Below, in pieces: positions 1 through 9,931 of a DNA stretch of 64,000 bases. Within the stretch, counting starts at the first letter, position 1; each line of letters opens with the position of its first letter. Below the pieces are notes generated by a model. That model made no database searches. It had not been told where the DNA came from and saw nothing but the letters and a program-made list of their open reading frames with translations. Source of the DNA: Bacteroidales bacterium. Its GTDB lineage: Bacteria > Bacteroidota > Bacteroidia > Bacteroidales > GCA-2748055. The position numbers were made by a program, and so were the translations under genes. Location of the stretch: contig JAGLOO010000010.1 of assembly GCA_023138875.1 (NCBI GenBank), positions 1 to 64,000 on the forward strand. The letters run 5' to 3'.

Positions 1-2
1 CT

Positions 3-695
3 CCGGATATGGATGATATTAAGCTCCTGACACTTCAGGCTCCCGATTTTGATGTAGATCTGGAAGTTAGCTGGACGGATGTATCTGTAGAGGCAACCAC
101 CACTGTGACCTGTAATGTCGACCATTACGCTGATTACATTGATCTTTACGTGGTAGTATTTGAAACCTCTGTGAATGCATATACAGGAATAAATGGAGAT
201 ACAGCATTCAGGAATGTGGTTCTGGATATGCTGCCCACTCCGGCCGGTAAACTGCTTGGTGACAATTGGTCCAGGGGAAACAACGATACCCGTGTCAATT
301 CATGGGTTTATCAGTCCTATGTAGAGGATATTGAAGACCTTGCTATTGTGGCATTTGTTCAGGACCGAAACTCCAAACAGATCCTCCAGGCTGCGGTGGA
401 TTTCAAAACTCCGCAGGTGGGCATCGGAAACCAGGTGAAGGAAATGGAATCATTGTATATCTATCCCAATCCGGCAAGAACGATGGTCAATGTAAATCTT
501 GGCAGTCCTTCAGAAAAGGATGGCAGATTTGAGATCATTGATATGAACGGGAGGATGGTCCATAATGAACAGGTTCCATCAGGGTATCAGATTTACCAGC
601 TGAATGTGCAATCGTTGTTCCGTGGTTTTTATGTGATTCAATGGTATGAGGAAGGAATGCTGAAGGGCCGCAATAAGCTTGTTAAGATTGATTAG
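3..695 (+). CDS. Omp28-like T9SS cargo protein, 3' part only
   Basis: The reading frame is open to the left edge, so the N-terminus lies outside the window; the first Met inside is at position 9. The visible 230 or so residues look beta-rich and resemble the C-terminal half of Omp28-family outer-membrane proteins of Bacteroidota (inference from the run around VVFVTSV-like and AIVAFVQDRNSKQILQA segments). The last 80 residues form a clear type A T9SS sorting domain: LYIYPNPARTMVNV, then a MNGRMV segment and a final GRNKLVKID. That tail directs export across the outer membrane by the type IX system and surface attachment. The stop codon overlaps the 3' end of the convergent rsmD by 14 bp. The sorting domain is certain; the Omp28 assignment is moderate. 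Confidence 0.8.
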   Translation, partial: PDMDDIKLLTLQAPDFDVDLEVSWTDVSVEATTTVTCNVDHYADYIDLYVVVFETSVNAYTGINGDTAFRNVVLDMLPTPAGKLLGDNWSRGNNDTRVNSWVYQSYVEDIEDLAIVAFVQDRNSKQILQAAVDFKTPQVGIGNQVKEMESLYIYPNPARTMVNVNLGSPSEKDGRFEIIDMNGRMVHNEQVPSGYQIYQLNVQSLFRGFYVIQWYEEGMLKGRNKLVKID

Positions 696-1233
696 CGGTA
701 TCTGACGAAAACATGGTGAAATTCACGCCCCCGTACTTCCGGTGCTGGAAAAATCCGGGGTGTGCTGAGAATGTATAGCTGGCAGGATGTTCCAGGATAA
801 ACAGGCCGCCTCTGGTTAGAATCTCTGTGGAGAAAACCATATCAGGAAGCTCGGCAAGCCGGGGATGGTCGTAGGGTGGATCGGCAAAGATGATATCAAA
901 GGACTGGTATGGATTTTTTAGATACCGGAAAGCATCCTCCCTGATTACAGTCACCTGGTCCATCTCCAGCTCACTGCATGTTTTCTGAATGAATTTGAAA
1001 TGGACCTGGACCATCTCAACGGTCACAATCGATCGGACATTCCTGGAGGCAAATTCATAGGTAATGCTGCCTGTTCCTGCAAACAGGTCAAGGATGTCCA
1101 GATTTTCAAAATCAAATTGATGAATCAGAATATTAAACAGGCTCTCCTTTGCAAAATCGGTGGTCGGCCTTAATTTGAGATTTTTAGGTGGGTGGATTTG
1201 TTTGCCCCGGTATATGCCACTGATTATGCGCAC
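682..1233 (-). CDS. rsmD: 16S rRNA (guanine-966-N2)-methyltransferase RsmD
   Basis: A 183-residue Rossmann methyltransferase of normal RsmD length. RsmD methylates the 2-amino group of G966 in 16S rRNA during 30S assembly, using S-adenosylmethionine. The start MRIISGIYRGKQI and RPTTDFAKESLFNIL are typical of the family. Motif I is DLFAGTGSITYEFASR (about residues 49-64) and the catalytic motif IV is DPPYDHP (about 117-123). The start codon is GTG at 1231-1233. Its first 10 bp overlap the stop region of the upstream DUF3822 gene, so the two are probably translationally coupled, an arrangement known from other Bacteroidota. Confidence 0.95.
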   Translation of the reverse strand: MRIISGIYRGKQIHPPKNLKLRPTTDFAKESLFNILIHQFDFENLDILDLFAGTGSITYEFASRNVRSIVTVEMVQVHFKFIQKTCSELEMDQVTVIREDAFRYLKNPYQSFDIIFADPPYDHPRLAELPDMVFSTEILTRGGLFILEHPASYTFSAHPGFFQHRKYGGVNFTMFSSDTANQS

Positions 1234-2057
1234 TTGCTGCCTTCGGATAGGATCATAAAGCGAAGCATCTGAGCCCTGGACAATTCTTCCAGGTAGTAGG
1301 GTGTGGTTTTTACATGCCGTATATATTTTCCCAGGAGCCCGAAAAGCTCGTGCTCTCCATGTACAATTCCTGAAAGATATGCGGGTATGGTCTCCCGGTC
1401 CAATTTTAGTTGTTTAAACGTATTCAGGGTATGATAGATGAAATCGGATGGATCTTTCAGGGCATATCGGTTCAATAGCTTGATCCCATCTTCAAGGATC
1501 ACCAGGATATCCATGGTATATTGCTGAACTTCCACCAGCACAACGCCCCTCTGGTGGTCGCTGGCCTGAACCTGGTCGGATAGCGAGACCAGGCATTCAT
1601 CAGTATGGATGATCCTGACATCACCGGAAAACTGACTCTTCAGGGCCTGGATCTCTTTCGGAACCGCATAAACCAGGTGCATATCACGATCCTTTAACAA
1701 ACGGTTATGAACCTGATCGGCCTCCAATAATGTTGCTGCCTTTTCAAGCAGCGATTGGCCATCCTGTTCATTAAAAAATTGTGCAGGAACAACGGTGGCA
1801 GCCATCGAATCTACAATGAAAACAGTTTCTCCACCAAATGTGAGCAGTTCGAGTTCATCCAGGATCCGAACACAATCACCGGGATAAAGGTTTACCGGGA
1901 CTGAGGACTCATAGATAAATTGTTTCAGGAATACAGGCCTGTAACCTGCATCTGACACCAAAACAGAAAAACCATCCGGCGCAAACCGGATGGATTGGTG
2001 ACCTTTCAGTCTTATATCTTGTGTAATAGCATTCGATATAATACTATCTACCTGCAT
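1224..2057 (-). CDS. DUF3822 family protein
   Basis: A 277-residue protein recognised as DUF3822, a Bacteroidota-specific family of unknown function with an actin/ASKHA-like layout, usually found next to rsmD. There is no signal peptide or membrane segment. Visible features are paired Asp/Gly-rich strands such as LVSDAGYRPVFLKQ and VVLVEVQQYTMDILVILEDG, consistent with two related halves. A TTG three bases upstream (2058-2060) is in frame, but ATG at 2055-2057 is preferred. It sits 14 bp downstream of the small membrane-anchored protein gene and overlaps rsmD by 10 bp, so the three form one leftward unit. Confidence 0.85.
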   Translation of the reverse strand: MQVDSIISNAITQDIRLKGHQSIRFAPDGFSVLVSDAGYRPVFLKQFIYESSVPVNLYPGDCVRILDELELLTFGGETVFIVDSMAATVVPAQFFNEQDGQSLLEKAATLLEADQVHNRLLKDRDMHLVYAVPKEIQALKSQFSGDVRIIHTDECLVSLSDQVQASDHQRGVVLVEVQQYTMDILVILEDGIKLLNRYALKDPSDFIYHTLNTFKQLKLDRETIPAYLSGIVHGEHELFGLLGKYIRHVKTTPYYLEELSRAQMLRFMILSEGSKCA

Positions 2058-2071
2058 CAATGTAAGGGAGG

Positions 2072-2707
2072 CTATTCCCAGTTGCCTGTGAGGGTTCCTT
2101 CTTCCATGGATCCGAATTTCACTCCCTCGAATCCCACCATCTTCATTCTCTCATCCTTGTAATTAACGATAAGCTGTTCATCCATGCCATTTAATAGGTG
2201 GTCATAAAGAACCGAGACTTCAATTACCTGCACAATCAGGTTGGAGCTGGTTAATATCTCACCGGATTCCATGTCGAATGTTACGTTCTCAGTAAATGGG
2301 ACATAACGCAATGAATCGATGGCGTATCCAGCAGCGAAAAGAGAGTCCTTAACCGACAATTTGGTGGTCTCCCGGCTTATCACACCCTCCTTGATGGCTT
2401 TGGCCCGTGCTTCCTCAAGACCAAATTCTTCCAGCCATTCTTCAGGGATCTCCCCAATGGCCTTGGTAACTGAGAATGAATCGACGCTAAGGAAATCGAT
2501 CAATGTGTCGAAGCTACCTGTGAATCGCCTATAAACATCTTTATACGCCTTCTGTGCGTCCCTGATATCGATCAGCCTGTTGATGGTTGACTGTTCCCTG
2601 ACTTTAACTTCTTGGTTGAATCGGATCGGTTCCATGATGCTTTCAACGATCAGATACCCTAATACAATGATTATCAAAACAAACAGAACCTGAATAACTC
2701 TTCTCAT
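2072..2707 (-). CDS. Membrane-anchored pilin-like conserved protein
   Basis: 211 residues with one N-terminal hydrophobic helix (about residues 5-24, VIQVLFVLIIIVLGYLIV) directly followed by a long amphipathic helix (about 30-65). This is the general plan of type IV pilin or pseudopilin-like proteins without a clear prepilin peptidase site. The rest is soluble, with repeated mention of substrate-free beta segments near the C-terminus; no catalytic motif was recognised. It is the first gene of the unit with DUF3822 and rsmD. Function unknown; the membrane anchor is secure, the pilin comparison is only structural inference. Confidence 0.75.
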   Translation of the reverse strand: MRRVIQVLFVLIIIVLGYLIVESIMEPIRFNQEVKVREQSTINRLIDIRDAQKAYKDVYRRFTGSFDTLIDFLSVDSFSVTKAIGEIPEEWLEEFGLEEARAKAIKEGVISRETTKLSVKDSLFAAGYAIDSLRYVPFTENVTFDMESGEILTSSNLIVQVIEVSVLYDHLLNGMDEQLIVNYKDERMKMVGFEGVKFGSMEEGTLTGNWE

Positions 2708-2720
2708 GGGGTATACTTTT

Positions 2721-2740
2721 TACGTTTGTGAACAAATTTA
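2721..2740. promoter_or_regulatory. Overlapping divergent -7 boxes
   Basis: The 80-bp divergent gap contains TACGTTTG (2721-2728, plus strand, towards the helicase gene) and, on the minus strand, TAAATTTG (2733-2740, towards the pilin-like gene). Both fit the Bacteroidota -7 consensus TAnnTTTG. No good TTTG box is seen at the proper -33 distance for either, so this is a weak promoter call. Confidence 0.35.
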
Positions 2741-2787
2741 GTAAAAAAAATAAATTATATATTTTTAATTGCGCATAATTCAACGGG

Positions 2788-4203
2788 ATGCTGAGAAATT
2801 ATATAGTTGCTAAATTACTTGAAAATCTTGAGTTTCAACCAACTTCTGGTCAGATTGAAATGATCGGAGAGCTGGGAGGGTTCGTTGCTTCGGAAGATCT
2901 TTCGGAATTAATGATGGTAAAGGGATATGCAGGAACCGGGAAAACCACGCTTTTAAACAGTCTGGTGAAAACACTGGGTTCATTGAAGCAAAAAAGCGTT
3001 TTGCTTGCTCCGACCGGTAGGGCAGCCAAGGTTCTGAGTGCTTATACCCATCAACCGGCCTGGACCATCCATAAGAAGATATACAGGCAGAAATCGGGGA
3101 AAGACGGCCTGGGGGAGTTTGTGCTGGACCGGAACCTGCATAAGAACACCTTTTTTATCGTTGATGAAGCATCCATGATCGGGGACAGGTCCCGCAATTC
3201 TGTATTCGGTTCGGGCGATCTGCTCCGGGACCTGCTTGATTATATTGAGCTGGGCTCGCAATGCAGGTTGGTACTGGTTGGTGATACCGCACAGCTTCCC
3301 CCTGTGGGACTCGACATCAGCCCAGCGCTCAGCCGTGAAACTCTGGAACAGTATGGTTACCGGGTAAGAGAAATTGAGATGACCGATGTGATCCGTCAGA
3401 CCAAAGGATCAGGTATCCTTCACAATGCCACCTCCATCCGGAACCTGATCACTGAAGGAATTGAAGATTATCCCGATTTCAATTTTAAATCTTTCGACGA
3501 TATAACCATGTTAGGCGGGACCGAGCTACTGGATACCCTCAGCACCAGTTACGACCGTTTTGGTACCGGTGAAACCATTGTGATTACGCGTTCAAACAAA
3601 AGGGCCAACAGGTTCAATGCAGGCATCAGGAGCCAGATTCTCTGGCGTGAAGAGCAGGTATCACCCGGCGATCTGCTGATGGTTGTGAAGAATAACTATT
3701 TCTGGAAAGATGAACAGAACCGCATTGATTTCATTGCCAATGGCGATATTGTCAGGGTTGAAAAAGTACTGCAAACTGAAGAAGTCCATGGACACAAATT
3801 CGCCAATGCAAGTGTAACCCTTCCCGATTATGGTGACCTGGAAATGGAAGTGAAGGTGCTGCTGGATGTAATTGATCTTGATGCTCCCTCTCTGAATCAT
3901 GATCAGCAACGGACGTTGTATATGTCTGTGGCGGAGGATTATCCCGATGCAATCAATCGAAGGCAGGTGGCCACTAAAATCGCTACAGATCCCTATTATA
4001 ATGCGCTTCAGGTGAAGTTTGCCTATGCAGTTACCTGTCATAAATCCCAGGGAGGCCAGTGGAAATCAGTGTTTTTGGACCAGGGTTTTTTTACTGAGGA
4101 GATGCTCACTCTCGATTATCTGAGGTGGCTTTATACGGCTTTTACCAGGGCATCGGACCATCTCTACCTTGTCAATATGGCCAAACAATTTATTCCCCGA
4201 TAA
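2788..4203 (+). CDS. RecD-like ATP-dependent DNA helicase (SF1B)
   Basis: 471 residues, a single-chain superfamily 1 helicase of the RecD/UvrD_C_2 type common in Bacteroidota. Motifs in order: Walker [13 protein letters not shown] (about residues 48-59), Walker B DEASMIGD (about 124-131), motif [14 protein letters not shown] (about 165-175), and the C-terminal motifs [13 protein letters not shown] (about 413-425) and [14 protein letters not shown] (about 447-460). It lacks RecB/RecC partners nearby and the long N-terminal domain of RecD2, so it probably acts alone in 5'-3' DNA unwinding during repair. Its last 14 bp overlap a convergent yjbQ remnant. Confidence 0.93.
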   Translation: MLRNYIVAKLLENLEFQPTSGQIEMIGELGGFVASEDLSELMMVKGYAGTGKTTLLNSLVKTLGSLKQKSVLLAPTGRAAKVLSAYTHQPAWTIHKKIYRQKSGKDGLGEFVLDRNLHKNTFFIVDEASMIGDRSRNSVFGSGDLLRDLLDYIELGSQCRLVLVGDTAQLPPVGLDISPALSRETLEQYGYRVREIEMTDVIRQTKGSGILHNATSIRNLITEGIEDYPDFNFKSFDDITMLGGTELLDTLSTSYDRFGTGETIVITRSNKRANRFNAGIRSQILWREEQVSPGDLLMVVKNNYFWKDEQNRIDFIANGDIVRVEKVLQTEEVHGHKFANASVTLPDYGDLEMEVKVLLDVIDLDAPSLNHDQQRTLYMSVAEDYPDAINRRQVATKIATDPYYNALQVKFAYAVTCHKSQGGQWKSVFLDQGFFTEEMLTLDYLRWLYTAFTRASDHLYLVNMAKQFIPR

Positions 4204-4309
4204 TCTTAACCAGTGCCCGTTTCCGGCGTTTGCCATCAAACTCGCCGTCAAAGATCTGTTCCCACGGCCCGAAGTCAAGCTTCCCTTCCGTGATAGCCAC
4301 AACAATTTC
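4190..4309 (-). pseudogene. 3' remnant of a second yjbQ (UPF0047) gene
   Basis: Reading the minus strand from 4309 to the stop at 4190-4192 gives about 39 codons matching the C-terminus of YjbQ, including [18 protein letters not shown] and [10 protein letters not shown]. The intact copy at 7739-8155 ends in the same way ([18 protein letters not shown]). Upstream of 4310 the similarity stops and the rest of the gene is gone. The two copies differ at roughly a quarter of their bases, mostly third positions, so this is an old paralogue or the displaced original rather than a fresh duplication. It is convergent with, and overlaps by 14 bp, the helicase gene. Confidence 0.8.
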
Positions 4310-4433
4310 CCTAACTATATGGATTCTAGTGTACACAAAATACTATATAAATTATTGAAAATCATTCTATAACAAATTTGATTTTTCGTGATATTTTTTG
4401 TAATATTTAAAGACTCAATTGACTCTTTGACTC

Positions 4434-7400
4434 ATGAAAAATTATGTGCAAAGCTTTTCCGCAATATTCTTTTTTGTCTCAATAATTTCAATAATTCTTT
4501 TCAACTCTTCAGCCACAGCTCAAAATACCAGCTGGGTCAGTAATGGTCCGTTTGGCGGGCATATTAACTGCATCGCCATTTCGAAATCGAATCCGGAAAT
4601 ACTCTATGCAGGTACAGTACATGGCATTTATAAAACTGAGAATGGAGGGGATAACTGGTCTAAAGTAAATTTCCCGGACAGTTATAAGGTAACCTCAATA
4701 AAGGTACATTCTTCTAATCCTGACATTGTGGTTGCGGGTACATACCATAGTGGTGTTTACAGAAGTGGCAACGGAGGACAAAGCTGGAAATATATGGGAC
4801 TTTGGGACCAGGCAATAAACACGATGGCAACAGATCCAAACAACCCGGATGTTCTTTATTTTGGAACCGGTGAATTCCTCAGAAATCCTGATGATGAAGT
4901 AATTGCAATCTATAAAGTATCTGACGAATGGCAAACAGGCAGTCCCTTGAAATCCTGGGCCAATTGGAACGTTTGTGGGTGGAGCCAGGTTAATAAGATT
5001 GTAGTTGATCCTGACAGTGCAAACTGGATTTATGCAGCCGGAATAAATAGTGGTTACTGTTCAAATTTCGGGGGAGTTTTAATTAGCCAGGATGGAGGGG
5101 ATACATGGATCGATAGAAAAATTGGAACTTCAAGTACTGATCAGGTATCAAATATCACTGTAATTAAGAACAGCCAGGGAGAAAAGACAATTTTTGCAAT
5201 TTTTGGATTTGTTTATCTGTCATCTGATCTGAAGCTATTCAAATCTTCCGACATGGGTGAAAACTGGCAGGAGTTAGAGATCCCTTATGCCGGCAATATA
5301 AATCCGAATATTTTTAGGGTTCACCCGCAGAATCCGGGTTCCGTAATTATAGGTTCATACGATGTTGATAAGCCTCTTTGGATCTATAACAGTGAAACAG
5401 ATCATTGGGATTATATAAACGGAGTGGGCTTACCACCGGCAATTTCTCCTACTTGTATGGAAATAAGTTCAGGGGATGAAACTATTTATTACATGGCAAC
5501 CCGTTATGGTGGCATCTATAAATTTGATGAAAATGAAAACAGTTGGGAAAAAATTAATATTGGAATAAACAATTCACTGGTGAATGATCTTATTGTAAAT
5601 CCCAATGCCTGCAATATGGTATATGCTGCCACTGAAGAAGAATTAAAACTATACAAGTCAGCCGATGCAGGTTCTTCATGGGAATTAAATCAAAGCAATC
5701 TCTCTGCTTCATTTGATGTTTTAGCCGTCGATCCTGACAATCCTTCCACATTTTATGGAGCAAAAAGCGGGCTAACTTATCACAGACTTTTCAAAGGAGA
5801 AAATAATGGTCAATTCTGGACGGGCCCCATCGATTTTACTGAATGTCTGGGAAGTCCTTGTTACACAGAAATAACAGATATCCTGGTTAAACCCGGCAAT
5901 TCCGATGCAATCCTGGTGAGTACACAACCTTACTATCTTTCAAGTGGATTAACTGGTTTTGGAACCATTGCCCGCACAACAGACGGAGGTGCCAATTGGG
6001 ACAGATTAATCAGTGCACCGGGTTCGGCCATGGCAATTGACCCTCAAAATCCTGATGTAGTCTATATCGGGAAAGAGAGAGTGGGGCAGGTTTTTAAACT
6101 GCAGGATGCGTGGGGTAATCAGGTTGCAACAGAAATAACTCCTGATGAAGGAATTGAAAACGTTCAGGATATCATCGTCGATAACCAATCAAATCTATTT
6201 GTTGCAACCGAAGAGGGCTTGTGGAGAAGGGATGGAGAAGGTTGGGTGAAACTGAATTGTTTGGCAGACAATATTACTGCACTGGCTGTTGACAATTCCA
6301 GGAACCCGGCAGTAGTGTATGCAGGTAGCGGGGGAGATGGAATTTTTATGTCGGATGACAGTGGAGAAAGTTGGATGGTTTTTAACAACGGATTAGGTTG
6401 CCTCAATATTAAAAAACTGGCCGTTTGTGACACAATGCTTTACGCAGGCACCGAATATGGCGGTATGTGGAGCAGGGTAATCCCCGATACTCATTCGCCA
6501 TCTTTTTTAACCCATAGCACCGGAAACATGGAAGTTTCCGTATTCCATAATGGCTGCATCGGGCATGCAGGCCCAAATTGGACATATGGTGATGGATTAA
6601 TCTTTAAAGATAATACTGATCCGCTTTTCAATGCCGGACTAATTCTTGGAACCTCAGAAAGAGGTTACGTTAACGGCCAGTTAGGCGTTTTCAGGATTAA
6701 CAACGATTTTCAAAATACTTCTCCTATCTCAGGATTTGAAAACATTCCGGGAAGTTGGGATCAGAAAACAACATGTGTTTTTAACGACAATTCTTCACCT
6801 TCACCGCTTGGCATTCAGGTTGTTCAACAATCCTATTCAAATCATGGCGAGGACATTTTATTTCTTAGATATACTATGAAAACCAATTCAGGATCCCTGA
6901 ACGATCTGTATGTAGGATTGTTTGCCGACTGGGATGTGGGTGGAGGAGATTATCACGAGCAGAATCTTGGTGGTTTTGATTTATCATGGAATCTTGTTTA
7001 TCAGTATCTGGAAAGTGCCGATCCGGATCAGAATTATTACGGGATTGTAGCATTGAATGGAGTATCAGGAACACGAATCACAGGTACAGGTAGTCAACTG
7101 TATATACGTGATTCCTCTTTTGTTTGGATTTCGACAATAAACAACACGGAGATTACTGAATCGGGAGAATACAGGATGTGGATAGGCTCCGGCCCATTCG
7201 ATTTAAATGCAGAAGAGAACCTGCTGGTCAGTTTTGCCATTATAGCAGGTTCAACCCTGGAGGAACTTCAAGACAATGCTGAACTCGCTTTGCAGAGGTA
7301 CCAGGACCTGTTAACTAATATGGATGAAAAAAAGATGCGGCCGGGTGTGTTTACTCTTGAACAAAATCACCCAAATCCTTTTAGGCAACAAACAGAAATT

Positions 7401-7607
7401 TGCTATACAATCGCTTATGAGTCTTATGTGCATCTCGACCTTTTCGATTCACAAGGAGTTAAAATAAAATCGGTCATTAATAAAAAACAGGTTGCCGGTA
7501 AGTATTCTGTAAGAATCAAAAATGAAAATTTGAATCCCGGGTTATATTTTTACAGCCTGAAGGCCGGTGACTTTGTTCAGACAAAAAAGATGGTTTTATT
7601 AAGGTAA
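4434..7607 (+). CDS. Secreted Asp-box beta-propeller protein with T9SS sorting tail
   Basis: 1057 residues. A signal peptide (about residues 1-29, hydrophobic core AIFFFVSIISIILF, end ATAQ) is followed by about 650 residues of BNR/Asp-box repeats of the sortilin/VPS10-like propeller type. Asp-box turns can be seen in ENGGDNW, GNGGQSW, QDGGDTW, SDMGENW, ADAGSSW, TDGGANW and DDSGESW, each near a strand of the form VYAGT or VVYIG. Then comes a separate beta-rich domain (about 690-970), and a type A sorting domain from NHPNPFRQQTEICY to KKMVLLR (about 985-1057). It is therefore a surface or released protein exported by the type IX system. Substrate unknown; such propellers bind glycans or proteins. 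It stands alone between a yjbQ remnant and the intact yjbQ. Confidence 0.9.
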   Translation: MKNYVQSFSAIFFFVSIISIILFNSSATAQNTSWVSNGPFGGHINCIAISKSNPEILYAGTVHGIYKTENGGDNWSKVNFPDSYKVTSIKVHSSNPDIVVAGTYHSGVYRSGNGGQSWKYMGLWDQAINTMATDPNNPDVLYFGTGEFLRNPDDEVIAIYKVSDEWQTGSPLKSWANWNVCGWSQVNKIVVDPDSANWIYAAGINSGYCSNFGGVLISQDGGDTWIDRKIGTSSTDQVSNITVIKNSQGEKTIFAIFGFVYLSSDLKLFKSSDMGENWQELEIPYAGNINPNIFRVHPQNPGSVIIGSYDVDKPLWIYNSETDHWDYINGVGLPPAISPTCMEISSGDETIYYMATRYGGIYKFDENENSWEKINIGINNSLVNDLIVNPNACNMVYAATEEELKLYKSADAGSSWELNQSNLSASFDVLAVDPDNPSTFYGAKSGLTYHRLFKGENNGQFWTGPIDFTECLGSPCYTEITDILVKPGNSDAILVSTQPYYLSSGLTGFGTIARTTDGGANWDRLISAPGSAMAIDPQNPDVVYIGKERVGQVFKLQDAWGNQVATEITPDEGIENVQDIIVDNQSNLFVATEEGLWRRDGEGWVKLNCLADNITALAVDNSRNPAVVYAGSGGDGIFMSDDSGESWMVFNNGLGCLNIKKLAVCDTMLYAGTEYGGMWSRVIPDTHSPSFLTHSTGNMEVSVFHNGCIGHAGPNWTYGDGLIFKDNTDPLFNAGLILGTSERGYVNGQLGVFRINNDFQNTSPISGFENIPGSWDQKTTCVFNDNSSPSPLGIQVVQQSYSNHGEDILFLRYTMKTNSGSLNDLYVGLFADWDVGGGDYHEQNLGGFDLSWNLVYQYLESADPDQNYYGIVALNGVSGTRITGTGSQLYIRDSSFVWISTINNTEITESGEYRMWIGSGPFDLNAEENLLVSFAIIAGSTLEELQDNAELALQRYQDLLTNMDEKKMRPGVFTLEQNHPNPFRQQTEICYTIAYESYVHLDLFDSQGVKIKSVINKKQVAGKYSVRIKNENLNPGLYFYSLKAGDFVQTKKMVLLR

Positions 7608-7738
7608 GTATATTCTGGGCTATGCGCCCTGAAAAAAATTTATTAATCCCTGATGATACTATAGCATATTATTTGAAGTAAAAAATGTAATTTGATATCT
7701 TGAAAATTAATGATTTTTACAGATAAATCAAGACAATT

Positions 7739-8155
7739 ATGAAATCATACCGTAAAGAATTGTGGTTCAATATTACCAAAAGACGGGAACTAATTAATAT
7801 TACTCCTTTTGTTCAGGAATGCTTAGTTGAAAGTGGAGTTGCCGAAGGTTTAATACTTGTAAACGCAATGCACATCAGCGCCAGCGTGTTTATTAATGAT
7901 GACGAGTCAGGGTTACATCATGACTTTGAAGTCTGGTTGGAAAAGCTTGCACCTGAAAAGCCCTATGATCAGTACCGTCACAATGGATATGAGGACAACG
8001 CAGATGCTCATCTGAAACGTACCATTATGGGTCGTGAAGTTGTTGTGGCCGTAACCGAAGGTCAAATGGACTTCGGCCCCTGGGAACAAATCTTTTATGG
8101 TGAATTCGACGGAAAGCGTCGCAAGCGGGTATTGGTAAAGATCATCGGTGAATAA
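7739..8155 (+). CDS. YjbQ family protein (UPF0047)
   Basis: 138 residues, full length for the secondary thiamine-phosphate synthase/YjbQ family (UPF0047). The family folds as a small trimeric beta protein; weak thiamine-phosphate synthase activity has been reported for E. coli YjbQ, but its real role is not settled. Family motifs are visible: [32 protein letters not shown] (metal-binding His region), [18 protein letters not shown] with the conserved histidines, and the end [20 protein letters not shown]. It is convergent with the phosphohexomutase gene 14 bp downstream. A broken relative lies at 4190-4309. Confidence 0.9.
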   Translation: MKSYRKELWFNITKRRELINITPFVQECLVESGVAEGLILVNAMHISASVFINDDESGLHHDFEVWLEKLAPEKPYDQYRHNGYEDNADAHLKRTIMGREVVVAVTEGQMDFGPWEQIFYGEFDGKRRKRVLVKIIGE

Positions 8156-8168
8156 AAAACCCGGATGT

Positions 8169-9914
8169 TTACAATAGTTTAAGATCCTGCATGAGGTTCA
8201 GGATGCGTTTATCAAGGACCTTTCTCGCACTTTCATATTCGGTTCTTTTTTCAAGCCTGTCGTATACACTGAAATAGAATTTAATCTTGGGTTCAGTGCC
8301 GGACGGTCGAATGGAGATCTTGCTGCCATCTTCCAGCAGGAACTGGAGGACATTGGATTTTGGCAGGTCGATCCTGGTCTGTTTCCCGGTTTCAGTGTCG
8401 GTGCTGACCTGTTCCAGGTAATCATGGATCATTGTCACACGGGATCCATTGATGCTTTCCGGGGGATTGTCCCTGAAGCCGGCCATCATCTGCTGGATCT
8501 CATCTGCTCCTGACTTGCCCTTCCTGACCACATTGATGAGCGATTCCTGGTATAATGAGAACCCCAGGTATATATCCAACAATATATCATTCAGGCTTTT
8601 ACCCTGACTCCTGGCCCATGCGGCAATCTCTGCAATAATTGCGCAGGAAGTAACAGCATCTTTATCCCTCACAAAGTCTCCGATCATAAATCCATAACTC
8701 TCTTCACCACCTCCGATGAATGTCATCTCGCCTTCGTTTTTCTTAATGATGTCGGCTATGAATTTAAAACCGGTGAGAACGTCGTAATATTTCACTTTGT
8801 AATGCCGGGCCATATCGGCAATTAATTCGGTGGTTACCACGGTCTTAATGATATACTCCTTCCCGGTGAGTTTTCCCCTTTCAGACCATTGAGAGAGGAG
8901 ATAATAGGTCAGTAAAGATGCGGTCTGGTTGCCGTTCAATAGCACCAGTTCTCCGTGATCATTACGTATTGCAATCCCCACACGGTCCGCATCCGGATCG
9001 GTGGCCATGACCAGGTCCGCACCCACCTCATCGGCTTTTTTAAGTGCCAGGTCAAGGGCGGCAGATTCTTCCGGATTTGGAGATACCACGGTAGGAAAGT
9101 TGCCGTCCACCACATCCTGTTCTGGTACATTATATATATTATTAAATCCCATCCTTTTCAAGGCCCGTGGAACCATCTTCACGCCGGTTCCGTGTATCGG
9201 TGTATAAACTATCTTTACATCCGAATGAGCTTTGATGATCTCAGGATTTAAGGATTGTTTTGCAACCTCTTCAATATAGAGGGCATCTATTTCCTCACCC
9301 AATTTGATAATTGCCTCTCTGTCCCCGTCGAATTTCACCTCGCTGATGGATTTGATCTGCTGGACCTCTTTAATGATATTCACATCATGCGGGTTGATGA
9401 TCTGACCACCATCTTCCCAGTAAACTTTGTATCCGTTGTATTCTTTTGGATTGTGGGAAGCTGTAACTACCACACCGCTCTGGCATCCCAGCAGCCGGAT
9501 GGCATAACTGAGCTCAGGTGTAGGCCTCAGGTCATCGAAAAGATAGGCCTTCATACCATTCGCCACACAGATCTGTGCTGTGATCTCTGCAAAGAGGGGA
9601 CTGTTGTTGCGGCAATCGTGGGCCACAGCTATACTGATCTCATCCCTTTCCCCGAACTGTTTCAGCAGGTAGTTGCACAATCCCTGGGTGGTCATGCCGA
9701 CTGTGTAAATATTCATGCGGTTGGTTCCCACTCCCATGATTCCTCTGAGACCACCTGTCCCGAATTCCAGGTCTTTGTAAAAACTCTCGATTAACTCGGG
9801 CTCATTGTCTGCCATCATTTTACGAATGGATTCCTTCGATGCCTCATCGATGGGACTTTCAAGCCAGCTAGTTGCTTTCTCCATTACAGTCGACAGGATA
9901 TCTTCGTTGTTCAT
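8169..9914 (-). CDS. Phosphoglucomutase/phosphomannomutase (alpha-D-phosphohexomutase)
   Basis: 581 residues, four-domain phosphohexomutase. It interconverts hexose 1- and 6-phosphates through a phosphoserine. Motifs in order: the catalytic serine loop VVTASHNPKEYNGYKVYW (about 137-154), the metal-binding loop DPDADRVGIA (about 307-316), the sugar-binding loop GGGEESYGFMIGD (about 401-413), and the phosphate-binding loop RPSGTEPKIKFYFSV (about 540-554). The length and the N-terminal GTGGLRGIMGVG fit the PgcA/PGM2-like branch. It lies 17 bp downstream of the rfb/ugd operon, in the same direction, and could supply glucose 1-phosphate for RfbA and for UDP-glucose synthesis. Confidence 0.94.
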   Translation of the reverse strand: MNNEDILSTVMEKATSWLESPIDEASKESIRKMMADNEPELIESFYKDLEFGTGGLRGIMGVGTNRMNIYTVGMTTQGLCNYLLKQFGERDEISIAVAHDCRNNSPLFAEITAQICVANGMKAYLFDDLRPTPELSYAIRLLGCQSGVVVTASHNPKEYNGYKVYWEDGGQIINPHDVNIIKEVQQIKSISEVKFDGDREAIIKLGEEIDALYIEEVAKQSLNPEIIKAHSDVKIVYTPIHGTGVKMVPRALKRMGFNNIYNVPEQDVVDGNFPTVVSPNPEESAALDLALKKADEVGADLVMATDPDADRVGIAIRNDHGELVLLNGNQTASLLTYYLLSQWSERGKLTGKEYIIKTVVTTELIADMARHYKVKYYDVLTGFKFIADIIKKNEGEMTFIGGGEESYGFMIGDFVRDKDAVTSCAIIAEIAAWARSQGKSLNDILLDIYLGFSLYQESLINVVRKGKSGADEIQQMMAGFRDNPPESINGSRVTMIHDYLEQVSTDTETGKQTRIDLPKSNVLQFLLEDGSKISIRPSGTEPKIKFYFSVYDRLEKRTEYESARKVLDKRILNLMQDLKLL

Positions 9915-9931
9915 ATGTCAAATACAGTTGG

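Noticed and set aside
9255-9794. 179-codon plus-strand frame
   Set aside because: Antisense of the phosphohexomutase, which has full motifs; the frame shows Cys/His-rich shadow composition.
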